This document shows positions 40,134-49,137 of a DNA stretch of 64,000 nucleotides, in pieces. A program made the translations under genes and the position numbers. The notes under the pieces were generated by a model. That model did no database searches, was not told the DNA's origin, and saw only the letters and a program-made list of their open reading frames with translations. The first letter of the stretch is position 1. Each line of letters opens with the position of its first letter. The stretch is from Mycobacterium sp. Z3061 (GTDB taxonomy: Bacteria; Actinomycetota; Actinomycetes; Mycobacteriales; Mycobacteriaceae). Where the stretch lies: the NCBI RefSeq assembly GCF_031583025.1, contig NZ_CP134062.1, forward strand, positions 2,170,001-2,234,000, read 5' to 3'.

Positions 40134-41293
40134 GCGTTGCTCCCGTCTCGGAAACGCTTGTTGTACAACGTGAATCGTTCGTCGACCTGCTCGGGCCGCA
40201 GGCCGTATTCGGCCAGCCGGTACGGCGGGCGGGACGCTTCGCGCGGGCGCACCCGCAGCCAGTGCCGCATGGCATCCTGGGCCTGATCGGTCAGCGGCTC
40301 ACCGATGGCCGCGTATACGCGGGCCACCTGTCCGATCGGGTCCGCCACCGCATCGTCGAACTGAATGTCGGTGACGCAGCCGGAGTCCCAACCGTCCCGG
40401 ACCGTCATCGCCCGGTCGTTGCTCCATCCCATGCGTTGCAACCACTCCGCGCCGACCCGGTACGGGTCGACGGTGTCGGCGTGCATCGCATGCAACGTCG
40501 CGTTCAGGCTGGCCCCCGACGCGATCGTGGTCCGCGGGTCGCGGTGCATGTGGACGAGGTGCAGGCCGGGGAACCTGGCGCGCAACAGATCCAGATAACC
40601 CAGGTGGGCCGGCGACTTGAGGACCCAGCGCCGCCCCGCCGCACCTCGGCGGCGTTTCTGCCACTGCAGAAACTGCAGCATGCGGTACAGGTAGTCGTAG
40701 GCGGGCGTGAAGTCCTGCTCGTCGAGCCAGGACCGGTAGTGCGGCAGATGTGCGCCGGACTCGGGGACGTGTGAGAGGAAAGCGTCGGCCAGGAAGACGA
40801 TCTCCTCTTCGGCTTCTCGCGCGTACATCGGGTGGATGGTGAACAGGTCCGGCGCGAGTTCGCGCGACTTCGCTTCGCGCGCTTCGCTGATCGCGATGCG
40901 GGGGTCGGTACCGGTGAACGCCTCGTCGAGCTTCGGCGCGGCCTCGACCACTTCCCAGCCGTAAGCGCACAGGAACCGCGGGTCGGCCGCCAGCAGTCGT
41001 TGCACCAGAGTCGTTCCGCTGCGCATCATTCCGACGACGACGATCGGGGCAGCGACCCACTCGTCGAGGATTTCGGGGTGCCGCCGGATCCACTCCTGCG
41101 TGCGAAGCCGCATCCGCAGGCTGTGCACGATGCCGGACCGCAGGATGTGGGTGCCGATCATGTTGAGGTCGGCACGCGCATAGTCGGCCAGCAGCACCCG
41201 CAGCGGACCTTCGAAATCGCCCGGGCCCCAATCGGTCAGCGACTCCTTGCGTTGCGCCTCGGCCAGCACCGCCGGGGCGTCGAACGGCGTCAC
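40130..41293 (-). CDS. Sulfotransferase family protein
   Basis: A 387-residue member of the PAPS-dependent sulfotransferase family. The 5'-phosphosulfate loop is VVVGMMRSGTTLVQRLLAADP near residue 90, and the 3'-phosphate site is HMHRDPRTTIASGASLN near residue 240. Relatives in mycobacteria sulfate glycolipids, menaquinone or unknown acceptors. I chose the GTG at 41293 (VTPFDAPAVLAEA), two bases after the SnoaL stop; another GTG one codon upstream overlaps that stop. Sequence further upstream in the same frame is antisense-type text. It is the second gene of a four-gene minus-strand operon. Confidence 0.92.
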   Translation of the reverse strand: MTPFDAPAVLAEAQRKESLTDWGPGDFEGPLRVLLADYARADLNMIGTHILRSGIVHSLRMRLRTQEWIRRHPEILDEWVAAPIVVVGMMRSGTTLVQRLLAADPRFLCAYGWEVVEAAPKLDEAFTGTDPRIAISEAREAKSRELAPDLFTIHPMYAREAEEEIVFLADAFLSHVPESGAHLPHYRSWLDEQDFTPAYDYLYRMLQFLQWQKRRRGAAGRRWVLKSPAHLGYLDLLRARFPGLHLVHMHRDPRTTIASGASLNATLHAMHADTVDPYRVGAEWLQRMGWSNDRAMTVRDGWDSGCVTDIQFDDAVADPIGQVARVYAAIGEPLTDQAQDAMRHWLRVRPREASRPPYRLAEYGLRPEQVDERFTLYNKRFRDGSNA

Positions 41294-41295
41294 CA

Positions 41296-41739
41296 CTAGA
41301 ACTTCAGATGCCGGCTGACATCGCCAACCTGATCGACGAACATGGTGCGGCTGTCGAACCACCAGGTGCCGTCGAGTCGGTGGAACGTGTCCTTGTAGTG
41401 CCCGGTCACTATCACCTGCAGCGGCAGCTCGGGGGTGGCCTGCGTGACGCAGTAATACGACGTGCTGGTCGCGGTTCCGGCGGCGTCGTCGATGTGCAGC
41501 TGCACGTTGGTGGTGTTGTGCTTGGTCTTCGGGGTGCCGTCCTCGTAGATCCGGGTGGCCATTTCATACATCTGGCGCACCCGGGCGGCTCCGGCGAACA
41601 CCGTCTCCGGCGGACCGTCCTCGACGCCGCAGATGCGGCCATGCTCGAAGAGCCTCGCGACCCCGTCCAGGTCGCCGCCGTCCAGAAGTTGCGCGTAGGT
41701 GTAGATCAGGTTGGTGATGGCGATAGCGCTGTCACTCAC
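41296..41739 (-). CDS. SnoaL-like/NTF2-fold protein
   Basis: A 147-residue polyketide-cyclase-like (SnoaL_4) protein: ITNLIYTYAQLLDGGDLDGVARLF at the N-terminus, HNTTNVQLHIDD and TGHYKDTFHRLDGTWWFDSR near the end. Proteins of this fold act as isomerases, cyclases or small hydratases, or have no known activity. GTG at 41739 is the likely start, with the upstream 131 bases available for a promoter. It is the first gene of the operon with the sulfotransferase, the DUF1214-like protein and the SDR, so it may process the same substrate. Confidence 0.88.
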   Translation of the reverse strand: MSDSAIAITNLIYTYAQLLDGGDLDGVARLFEHGRICGVEDGPPETVFAGAARVRQMYEMATRIYEDGTPKTKHNTTNVQLHIDDAAGTATSTSYYCVTQATPELPLQVIVTGHYKDTFHRLDGTWWFDSRTMFVDQVGDVSRHLKF

Positions 41740-41870
41740 GTGGAAACCACCTCGGCTGTACTCCGTTGTTTACGCCAGACCCTCTGGTGACGTTACTTGG
41801 AGGCCGGGGAGGACCGGCAATCGCACTTCCGCTGCAGATTTACCGGGGGCGAGCCGCCACGAGCGAGGCG

Positions 41871-42065
41871 TCAGCCGCGGGTGACCTTGCCGGCCTTGAT
41901 GCACGACGTGCAGACGTTGAGGCGCTGCTTGTTGCCGCCGGGGCGGGTCACGGCGTGCACGGTCTGAACGTTCGGGTTCCACCGGCGGCTGGTGCGGCGG
42001 TGGGAGTGCGACACCGACTTACCGAAGCCGGGGCCTTTCCCGCAGATATCGCACACAGCGGCCAT
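41871..42065 (-). CDS. rpmB: 50S ribosomal protein L28 (zinc-ribbon type)
   Basis: A 64-residue L28 with MAAVCDICGKGPGFGKSVSH at the N-terminus and LNVCTSCIKAGK at the C-terminus. The two CxxC pairs (residues 5/8 and 52/55) mark the zinc-containing C+ form; mycobacteria also carry zinc-free L28 paralogues induced on zinc starvation. It is divergent from the DAK2 gene with a 229-base gap. Confidence 0.97.
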   Translation of the reverse strand: MAAVCDICGKGPGFGKSVSHSHRRTSRRWNPNVQTVHAVTRPGGNKQRLNVCTSCIKAGKVTRG

Positions 42066-42277
42066 GGTTCAAACTCCTCAAGTCTGTTGCTGGGGTCCGG
42101 TGACTCCGTGAACGGGTCCGGGAAACTGAGCCGGAATAGCCCAGGATAGCCCAGGGGAGTCCCAGGATACCGACTGTGGTCGGCAACCTCCAAAACGCCT
42201 CCCGGCGGCTGTCGCCCCGGCTGACTAGGCTCTTGCACGGCTACTCTGGCGCGCACCGGGGGCCCGGAACATGCAAT

Positions 42278-42284
42278 AAGGAGG
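42278..42284 (+). promoter_or_regulatory. Strong ribosome-binding site deciding the TTG start of the DAK2 gene
   Basis: AAGGAGG lies ten bases before the TTG at 42295. No ATG or GTG in that frame lies nearer, so it supports the rare TTG start. Confidence 0.7.
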
Positions 42285-42294
42285 TGGGGTCGGG

Positions 42295-43950
42295 TTGGTC
42301 ACGTCGGATCGTCCGTTGGACGGCTTGGCCCTGCGCGACTGGGCGCACACCGCGGTCAGCGACCTGATCACCCACATCGACGAGATCAACCAGCTCAACG
42401 TGTTCCCGGTCGCCGACTCCGACACCGGCGCAAACATGCTGTTCACGATGCGTTCCGCGCTGGCGCAAGCCGACACGGAAGCCGATCGGGACACCGACGT
42501 GGCCCGGGTGGCCGCCGCGCTGTCCGCCGGGGCGGTCACCGGCGCGCGTGGCAATTCCGGGGTGATCCTGTCCCAGATTCTGCTGGGTATCGCCGAGGTG
42601 ACCGCGGATGCGGCCGGCGACGCCGGCGGCGACCTGCCCGCCATGGACGCGGCGACGCTCGGTGCGGCGCTGTGGCGTGGGGTGGAGCTGGTGGTGGCTT
42701 CGATGGGGGGCGACGAGGTTCCGGGGACCATCGTTTCGGTGTTGCGGGCGGCCGCCACTGCCGTCGAGCAGTCCGCGGCGGCCGGCGACACGCTGCCCCG
42801 CGCGGTCATCGACGCGGGAGACGCGGCGGTGGTGGCCTTGGAGAAGACCACCGAGCAGCTTGACGTGCTCGCCGACGCCGGCGTGGTCGACGCCGGCGGG
42901 CGGGGTCTGCTGGTCATGCTGGACTCACTGCGCTCGACCATCACCGGAAGCGCGCCCGCACGGTCCATCTACGAGCCCTCGCCACACTCGCGGCCCGCCG
43001 ACACCGCCGCCCGGCGTCCGGCCCCGCAGTTCGAGGTGATGTACCTGCTGGCCGGCTGCGACGCGGCGGCGGCCGACACGCTGCGCGACCGGCTCGGCGA
43101 ACTCGGCGATTCGGTGGCCCTCGCAGCGACCCCCTCGGACAGCTATTCGGTGCATGTCCACACCGACGACGCCGGCGCCGCCATCGAAGCCGGGGTCGCG
43201 GCGGGCCAACTGAGCCGGATCGTGGTCTCGGCGCTCAGTTCCGGCGCCACCGGCCTGCCTCCGGGCAGCTGGACCCGCGAGCGTGCGGTGCTGGCCGTGG
43301 TCGACGGCGACGGCGCCGACGAGTTGTTCGCCGGCGAGGGTGCCTGCGTGCTGCGGCCGGATGTGGGCACCGACATCACCGCCCACCAGCTGGTTCGTGC
43401 CGTGGTGGACACCGGCGCCGCCCAGGTGATGGTGCTGCCCAACGGTTACGTGGCCGCCGAGGAGCTGGTGGCGGGCTGCACCGCCGCGAACGGCTGGGGC
43501 GTGGACGTGGTGCCGGTGCCGACCGGGTCGATGGTGCAGGGGTTGGCCGCACTCGCCGTGCACGACCCCGACCGACAGGCCGTCGACGACGGTTACTCGA
43601 TGGCGCGAGCCGCCGGGGCGGCCCGGCACGGGTCGGTGCGGATCGCCACCGAGAACGCGTTGACCTGGGCGGGCACCTGCAAGCCGGGTGACGGCCTGGG
43701 CATCGCCGGCGACGAGGTGCTGATCGTGGCGGCCGATGTCGCCGCGGCGGCCATCGGCCTGCTGGATCTGCTGTTGGCGTCCGGCGGTGACCTGGTGACG
43801 GTGCTGACCGGGTCCGAACTCGCCGACTCCGACATCGCGGCGGTGGGCAGCGTCCTGGAACGGCACGTACATGACCGGCATCCGGGCAGTGAGCTGGTGG
43901 TCTACCGCACCGGGCATCGAGGCGACGTGCTGTTGATCGGGGTGGAGTAG
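42295..43950 (+). CDS. DAK2 domain fatty acid kinase-like protein (FakA family), intact
   Basis: A 551-residue protein with an N-terminal DAK2 nucleotide-binding domain (NVFPVADSDTGANMLFTM near residue 37, then GARGNSGVILSQIL) and a long C-terminal region resembling FakA. FakA phosphorylates FakB-bound fatty acids in Gram-positive bacteria; whether this actinobacterial form does so is not established. In M. tuberculosis H37Rv the same locus is annotated as two pieces, Rv2974c and Rv2975c, whereas here the frame is unbroken. TTG at 42295 is the start. The stop overlaps the recG start by one base, so it is coupled to recG. Confidence 0.88.
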   Translation: MVTSDRPLDGLALRDWAHTAVSDLITHIDEINQLNVFPVADSDTGANMLFTMRSALAQADTEADRDTDVARVAAALSAGAVTGARGNSGVILSQILLGIAEVTADAAGDAGGDLPAMDAATLGAALWRGVELVVASMGGDEVPGTIVSVLRAAATAVEQSAAAGDTLPRAVIDAGDAAVVALEKTTEQLDVLADAGVVDAGGRGLLVMLDSLRSTITGSAPARSIYEPSPHSRPADTAARRPAPQFEVMYLLAGCDAAAADTLRDRLGELGDSVALAATPSDSYSVHVHTDDAGAAIEAGVAAGQLSRIVVSALSSGATGLPPGSWTRERAVLAVVDGDGADELFAGEGACVLRPDVGTDITAHQLVRAVVDTGAAQVMVLPNGYVAAEELVAGCTAANGWGVDVVPVPTGSMVQGLAALAVHDPDRQAVDDGYSMARAAGAARHGSVRIATENALTWAGTCKPGDGLGIAGDEVLIVAADVAAAAIGLLDLLLASGGDLVTVLTGSELADSDIAAVGSVLERHVHDRHPGSELVVYRTGHRGDVLLIGVE

Positions 43951-46178
43951 TGGGCGTAGGGCTGGGTGATCGCCTCGACCTGGTCATCGGCGCGAAGTCC
44001 GCCGGCCCGCTGGACGACGTGTTCGGCATCAAAACCGTCGGCGACCTGCTGCGTCACTATCCGCGAAGCTACGTCGCACGCAACGGCACGCGCGGCATCG
44101 AGGACGAGCGGCCCGAAGAAGGCGAGCACATCACCATCGTCGACGTGATCACGACCGCGTCGCCCGGCTGGATGAAGAAGCGGTCGCCGAACCAGAAACA
44201 GCGGAAATTCCTTCGGATCACCGTCGGATCCGGCCGCGGCAAGGTGACGGCGACGTTCTTCAACGCGGAATACATCATGAAGGACCTCACGGAAGGCACC
44301 AGGGTGATGCTTTCCGGCGAGGTGGGCTACTTCAAGGGAGCCATGCAGTTCACCCACCCGGACTACCTCATCCTCGACTCGCCACATGGAAGGACTCACG
44401 GCAGCAAATCCCTGCGCAGCATCGCCGACGCCTCCCGAAATTCCCGCGGCGAAGTGGCGATGGAGGAGTTCGAGCGTCCCTTCTACCCGATCTACCCGTC
44501 CAGCGCGAAGTTGCAGACCTGGGACATCTATGCGTGCGTGCTCCAGGTCCTCGCCGTCTTGGATCCGGTGCACGAACCGCTGCCGGCGGACCTGCGGGCA
44601 CGCTACGACCTGATCGGTGAAGACGAAGCGCTGCGCGCCATCCACCTCTCCGACGTAGAATCGCTGCGCGACAAAGCCCGCCACCGGCTGACCTTCGACG
44701 AGGCGGTCGGCCTGCAGTGGGCGCTGGTGGCCCGGCGGCACGGCGAGTTGTCCGAATCGGGACCGGCTGCGCCGCCGCGCTCGGACGGGCTGGCCGCAGA
44801 GTTGATGCAGAGGCTGCCTTTCGAGCTGACCGCAGGCCAGCGCGAGGTGCTCGGGGTGTTGTCCGACGACTTGTCCCAGACCCGCCCGATGAACCGGCTG
44901 CTGCAGGGTGAGGTCGGTTCCGGCAAGACGATCGTCTCGGTGCTGGCCATGATGCAGATGGTCGACGCGGGTTATCAGTGTGCGTTGCTTGCGCCGACGG
45001 AAGTGCTTGCAGCGCAACATCTTCTGTCGATCAACAGCGTGCTGGGCCCGTTGGCGATGGGGGGTCAGCTGGGCGGGGACGACCGGGCAACCCGGGTGGC
45101 GCTGCTCACCGGGTCGATGACGGCCGGGCAGAAGAAGAAGGTCCGCGCCGAGATCGCGAGCGGCGAGGCCGGCATCGTGATCGGCACCCACGCGCTGCTG
45201 CAGGAGGCGGTGGAGTTTCACAAGCTGGGGCTGGTCGTGGTCGACGAGCAACACCGATTCGGTGTTGAGCAGCGAGATCAGTTGCGTGCCAAGGCTCCCG
45301 CCGGAATCACCCCGCATCTGCTGGTGATGACGGCGACGCCGATACCGCGCACGGTCGCCCTCACCGTGTACGGCGACCTGGAGACGTCCACCCTGCGGGA
45401 ACTACCGCGGGGACGCCAGCCGATCACCAGCAGCGTGATTTTCATGAAGGACAAGCCGGCGTGGCTCGAGCGGGCCTGGCAGCGGATCAGAGAGGAGGTC
45501 GCCGCCGGCCGTCAGGCCTACGTGGTGACACCGCGTATCGACGAGACCGAGGCCGATGCAAAGAGTGAAGAGCGGCCCTCGGCGACTGCCGAGGGGACGT
45601 TCGCGCGTCTTCGCGCCAGAGAACTGGCGGACCTGCGACTGGGTCTCATGCACGGACGGCTGCCGGCCGATGAGAAGGAAGACGCGATGACGGCGTTCCG
45701 CGCCGGCCAGATCGATGTGCTGGTGTGCACCACCGTCATCGAGGTGGGCGTCGACGTCCCCAATGCCACGGTGATGCTGGTGCTGGATGCCGACCGGTTC
45801 GGTATCAGCCAGTTGCACCAGCTGCGTGGGCGCATCGGTCGTGGGCAGCATCCCAGCCTGTGCCTGCTGGAGACCTGGAGCTCGGAGGGGTCGCAGGCCG
45901 GTAGGCGGTTGAAGGCGGTCGCCGCAACCATGGACGGCTTCGCGCTCGCCGACCTCGACCTCAAGGAGCGCAAAGAAGGAGATGTGCTGGGCCGCAACCA
46001 GTCCGGGCGGGCAATCACGCTGCGACTGCTGTCGCTGGCCGACCATCTGGAGTTGATCGAGGCCGCCCGCGAGTACTGTCTGGCCGCCTACGAGGAGAAC
46101 CCCGCCAACCCCGACCTGGCCTTGGTGGCAGCGCCTTTCACCAACGCAGACCGCATCGAGTATCTGGACAAGTCGTGA
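43950..46178 (+). CDS. recG: ATP-dependent DNA helicase RecG
   Basis: Branch-migration helicase for stalled forks and Holliday junctions. The 742 residues contain the N-terminal wedge/OB region (EGEHITIVDVIT), Walker A as GEVGSGKT near residue 325, the DEQH box as VVDEQHRFGVEQ, and helicase motif VI as QLRGRIGRG. The C-terminus carries the RecG-specific LADLDLKERKEGDVLGRNQSG. GTG at 43950 overlaps the previous stop, and its own stop overlaps the next GTG by four bases. Confidence 0.96.
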   Translation: MGVGLGDRLDLVIGAKSAGPLDDVFGIKTVGDLLRHYPRSYVARNGTRGIEDERPEEGEHITIVDVITTASPGWMKKRSPNQKQRKFLRITVGSGRGKVTATFFNAEYIMKDLTEGTRVMLSGEVGYFKGAMQFTHPDYLILDSPHGRTHGSKSLRSIADASRNSRGEVAMEEFERPFYPIYPSSAKLQTWDIYACVLQVLAVLDPVHEPLPADLRARYDLIGEDEALRAIHLSDVESLRDKARHRLTFDEAVGLQWALVARRHGELSESGPAAPPRSDGLAAELMQRLPFELTAGQREVLGVLSDDLSQTRPMNRLLQGEVGSGKTIVSVLAMMQMVDAGYQCALLAPTEVLAAQHLLSINSVLGPLAMGGQLGGDDRATRVALLTGSMTAGQKKKVRAEIASGEAGIVIGTHALLQEAVEFHKLGLVVVDEQHRFGVEQRDQLRAKAPAGITPHLLVMTATPIPRTVALTVYGDLETSTLRELPRGRQPITSSVIFMKDKPAWLERAWQRIREEVAAGRQAYVVTPRIDETEADAKSEERPSATAEGTFARLRARELADLRLGLMHGRLPADEKEDAMTAFRAGQIDVLVCTTVIEVGVDVPNATVMLVLDADRFGISQLHQLRGRIGRGQHPSLCLLETWSSEGSQAGRRLKAVAATMDGFALADLDLKERKEGDVLGRNQSGRAITLRLLSLADHLELIEAAREYCLAAYEENPANPDLALVAAPFTNADRIEYLDKS

Positions 46179-46888
46179 GACCCCGGATGTTGTGGTGGCT
46201 GGCCGCCGTCGCGGTGCTCGCCCTCGTGGTCGCCTATCAGACGTTGGGATCCTCGGCGGCCCGGCATGCCGACGAATTCGCCGCCCGCGCAGACGTCCCC
46301 ACGGTGGCGCCCGGCGCCGACGTGCTGGAGGGCATTGCCGTGGTCCCGATGCGACTGCACCGCTATGACTATCTGCGCTCGGCGTTCGGCGATGCCTGGA
46401 CCGACGACAACGACGCCCCGGGCGGCCACAACGGTTGCGACACCCGCGACGACATCCTCAACCGCGACCTGGTGGACGTCACGCACGTCTACACCAAGCG
46501 CTGCCCCGAAGCGGTGGCCACCGGCATCCTGCACGACCCGTACACCAACTCCGTCATCGCATTCCAGCGCGGCGCCAAGGTGGGCGAGGCGGTGCAGATC
46601 GACCATCTGGTGCCGCTGTCCTACGCCTGGGACATGGGCGCCAACGGCTGGCCGGCCGCGCAGCGGGTGCGCTTCGCCAACGATCCCGCCAACCTGCTGG
46701 CCGTGCAGGGGCAGGCCAACCAGGACAAAGGTGATTCGCCGCCGGCGCTGTGGATGCCGCCCAACGCCGCATTCGCCTGTCAGTACGCGATCCAGTTCAT
46801 CGCCGTGCTGCGCGGTTATGCGCTGCCGGTGGACCAGGCCTCGGGAGACGTACTGCGCCGGGCCGCGGCCACCTGCCCCGTCGGCTGA
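46175..46888 (+). CDS. Secreted HNH/DUF1524-type putative nuclease
   Basis: A 237-residue protein in the position of Rv2972c. An N-terminal hydrophobic segment (LWWLAAVAVLALVVAYQTLG) is a signal peptide or anchor. The mature domain has the GmrSD/DUF1524 HNH pattern: VQIDHLVPLSYAWDMG with the catalytic His, RVRFANDPANLLAV, and NQDKGDSPPALWMPPN. Two cysteine pairs could stabilise it outside the cell. The substrate is unknown; secreted members may degrade extracellular DNA. GTG at 46175 overlaps the recG stop (GTGA). Confidence 0.9.
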   Translation: MRPRMLWWLAAVAVLALVVAYQTLGSSAARHADEFAARADVPTVAPGADVLEGIAVVPMRLHRYDYLRSAFGDAWTDDNDAPGGHNGCDTRDDILNRDLVDVTHVYTKRCPEAVATGILHDPYTNSVIAFQRGAKVGEAVQIDHLVPLSYAWDMGANGWPAAQRVRFANDPANLLAVQGQANQDKGDSPPALWMPPNAAFACQYAIQFIAVLRGYALPVDQASGDVLRRAAATCPVG

Positions 46889-46901
46889 GCCGCCGAGCGA
46901 C

Positions 46902-47750
46902 TCAGGTGCCGGCGTAGGTCTCCGGGTCCGGGCGAAGCCGGGTGCCGTCGTTCAGTCCGTTCAGCGCATTCATGTGCTCGGAGGCCAGCTCGAACCCGAA
47001 CACGTCCAGGTTGCCCGCGATGTGTTCGGCATTGGCCGAGCGGAACACGACCGAGTTGCCCAGCTGCAGGTTCCAGCGCAGCAGCACCTGCGACGCCGTC
47101 TTGCCGTATTCGCCGGCGATCGAGGTGACGGTCGCGTTGTCCGCCAACCGGCCCAGCGCCAGCGGCGTGTAGGCCTGCGTGACGATCTGGTGCCCCTCGT
47201 CCGCCTTGCGCACTTCCTCCTGGTTCAACAGCGGGTGCAGCTCGATCTGGTTGACGGCCGGCGTGACGAACGTCAGGTCGATCACCATCTCCAGGTACTC
47301 CGCGGTGAAGTTGGACACGCCGATCGAGCGGGCATGTCCTTCACCGCGGGACTGGATCAGTCCGCCCCAGGAGTCCACGTACTTGCCCTGCGCCGGCGCC
47401 GGCCAGTGAATCAGGTAGAGGTCGACGTAGTCGAGACCGAGCCGGTCCAGACTGGCCTTGCAGGCGTCCTGCGAGATATTGAAGCCGTGATTCTCCGTCG
47501 CGAGCTTGGTGGTGACGAAAAGCTCAGCTCGCGGGATACCGGAGGCGGCGATCGCGCGACCCACCGCGGCCTCATTGCCGTAGGCAGCGGCGGTGTCGAT
47601 GAGTCGGCAGCCCATCTCCAGCGCCGCCGACACCGCGCGTTCGGTCTCGTCCTCCGACAGTTCCGCGGTACCGAGGCCAAGCACCGGAATCGTGTTCTCG
47701 TCGTTGAGGGTTATTGAGGGAACCGCCGCGGCGCCCGACTCGCCAGTCAC
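46902..47750 (-). CDS. Aldo/keto reductase
   Basis: A 282-residue TIM-barrel NADPH-dependent reductase, homologue of Rv2971. The catalytic tetrad is visible as Asp and Tyr in [15 protein letters not shown] near residue 52, Lys in FVTTKLA, and His in LYLIHWPAP. In M. tuberculosis this enzyme is reported to reduce dicarbonyls such as methylglyoxal and to be linked to isoniazid/thiacetazone response; that activity here is inferred. GTG at 47750. It converges on the HNH gene with a 13-base gap and is divergent from lipN with a 196-base gap. Confidence 0.94.
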   Translation of the reverse strand: MTGESGAAAVPSITLNDENTIPVLGLGTAELSEDETERAVSAALEMGCRLIDTAAAYGNEAAVGRAIAASGIPRAELFVTTKLATENHGFNISQDACKASLDRLGLDYVDLYLIHWPAPAQGKYVDSWGGLIQSRGEGHARSIGVSNFTAEYLEMVIDLTFVTPAVNQIELHPLLNQEEVRKADEGHQIVTQAYTPLALGRLADNATVTSIAGEYGKTASQVLLRWNLQLGNSVVFRSANAEHIAGNLDVFGFELASEHMNALNGLNDGTRLRPDPETYAGT

Positions 47751-47946
47751 GTAATTTCACCTACCTGTCTGAAGTGAATGCTCTCCGATCTCGGGACCAC
47801 GATATTACTGAGCTATATAAGCCACCTAATCAACCCGCTGTGAGTGTCCGAATTCGCCGGTATGGCCACGACGTACAGTTGGTCGCGGGGTACGCCGGAA
47901 TCGGTGAGTCGTCTAGTGTCACGAAAGTTCTTGTAGGGAGCGGCCC

Positions 47947-49065
47947 ATGACCAAAAGTCTGCCAGGCACGCAAGACCTCCATCCCGGGGCAACGGATGCG
48001 CCGACCGGGTGGTTGACACGCGTGCAGAGCACCATCACCACCACTGGCATGAAAGTCATTCCGTGGATCCCGTCCGCGGCCAAACGGCTGCTGACGCGGG
48101 GCCGCTCGGTGATCATCGACGGCAACACCCTCGACCCGACGCTGCAGCTGATGCTGACCGGCATGCGCGCCGCCGGTATCGACGGCCTGGTGGTCGACGA
48201 CGACCCGGGGCCCTCCCGGACCCTGATGCACGACAGCATGGTGGCGCTCCCCGGACCGCAGATCCACGTCGAGGTCACCGAGATCTCGCTGCCCGGACCT
48301 GCCGGCGAGATCCGGGCCAGGCACTACCGTCCGCCCAACGGCGACAACGCGCCCCTGCTGGTCTTCTACCACGGCGGCGGATGGGTCATCGGTGACCTGG
48401 ACACCCACGACGCGCTGTGCCGGTTGACCTCCCGCGACGCGGGCGCCCACGTGCTGTCCATCGACTACCGCCTGGCGCCGGAGCACCCGGCGCCGGCCGC
48501 GATCGAAGACGCCTACGCCGCCTTCCGGTGGGCCTGCGAGAACGCCGCCCAGCTCGGCGCCGCTCCCGGGCTGGTCGCCGTCGGCGGTGACAGTGCGGGC
48601 GGGAACCTGGCAGCTGTGGTCAGCCAGCTGGCCCGCGACAGCGGCGGCCCGGTCCCGGTGCTGCAGTGGCTGATCTACCCGCGCACCGATTTCACGGTCA
48701 AGACCCGGTCGATGAGCCTGTTCGCGCGCGGATTCCTGCTGACCAAGCGCGACATGGACTGGTTCCAGGCGCAATACCTGCGAGGTTCCGGGATCGACAC
48801 CACCGATCCGCGGCTGTCGCCGGCGCTGGCCGAATCGCTGTCCGGGCTGGCGCCCGCGCTGATCGCGGTCGCCGGATTCGACCCGTTGCGCGACGAGGGC
48901 GTGGACTACGCCACGGCCCTGCGAGCCGCCGGCACCGACGTCGACCTGCGCTACATGGGGTCGTTGACGCACGGGTTCGCCAATCTTTTCCAGCTGGGGG
49001 GCGACAGCGCCGTGGCGACGACCGAATTGATTTCGGCGTTGCGGGCGCACCTGAGCCGGTGCTGA
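47947..49065 (+). CDS. lipN: Hormone-sensitive-lipase family esterase LipN
   Basis: A 372-residue alpha/beta hydrolase. The oxyanion-hole motif is FYHGGGWVIGDL near residue 140. The nucleophile serine lies in GGDSAGGNLA near residue 218, and the acid and base in AGFDPLRDEG and SLTHGFANL. The first 80 residues form the cap. The M. tuberculosis homologue Rv2970c hydrolyses short-chain esters. ATG at 47947 follows TAGGGAG. Confidence 0.95.
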   Translation: MTKSLPGTQDLHPGATDAPTGWLTRVQSTITTTGMKVIPWIPSAAKRLLTRGRSVIIDGNTLDPTLQLMLTGMRAAGIDGLVVDDDPGPSRTLMHDSMVALPGPQIHVEVTEISLPGPAGEIRARHYRPPNGDNAPLLVFYHGGGWVIGDLDTHDALCRLTSRDAGAHVLSIDYRLAPEHPAPAAIEDAYAAFRWACENAAQLGAAPGLVAVGGDSAGGNLAAVVSQLARDSGGPVPVLQWLIYPRTDFTVKTRSMSLFARGFLLTKRDMDWFQAQYLRGSGIDTTDPRLSPALAESLSGLAPALIAVAGFDPLRDEGVDYATALRAAGTDVDLRYMGSLTHGFANLFQLGGDSAVATTELISALRAHLSRC

Positions 49066-49137
49066 CCCACCTCACCAGTGCCGTCGGTAGTCTAGAGGCG
49101 CCCGACTGCGGGTAAGTCAACGAAACGTGAGGATCTC

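Noticed and set aside
42134..42168. ATAGCCCAGG short repeats between rpmB and the DAK2 gene
   Set aside because: Only two exact copies and one partial; too short to distinguish from chance in this GC-rich gap.
43902..45317. 471-codon frame antisense to recG, and the similar antisense frame at 42925-43917
   Set aside because: Shadow of recG/DAK2 codon bias, no domains or start context.
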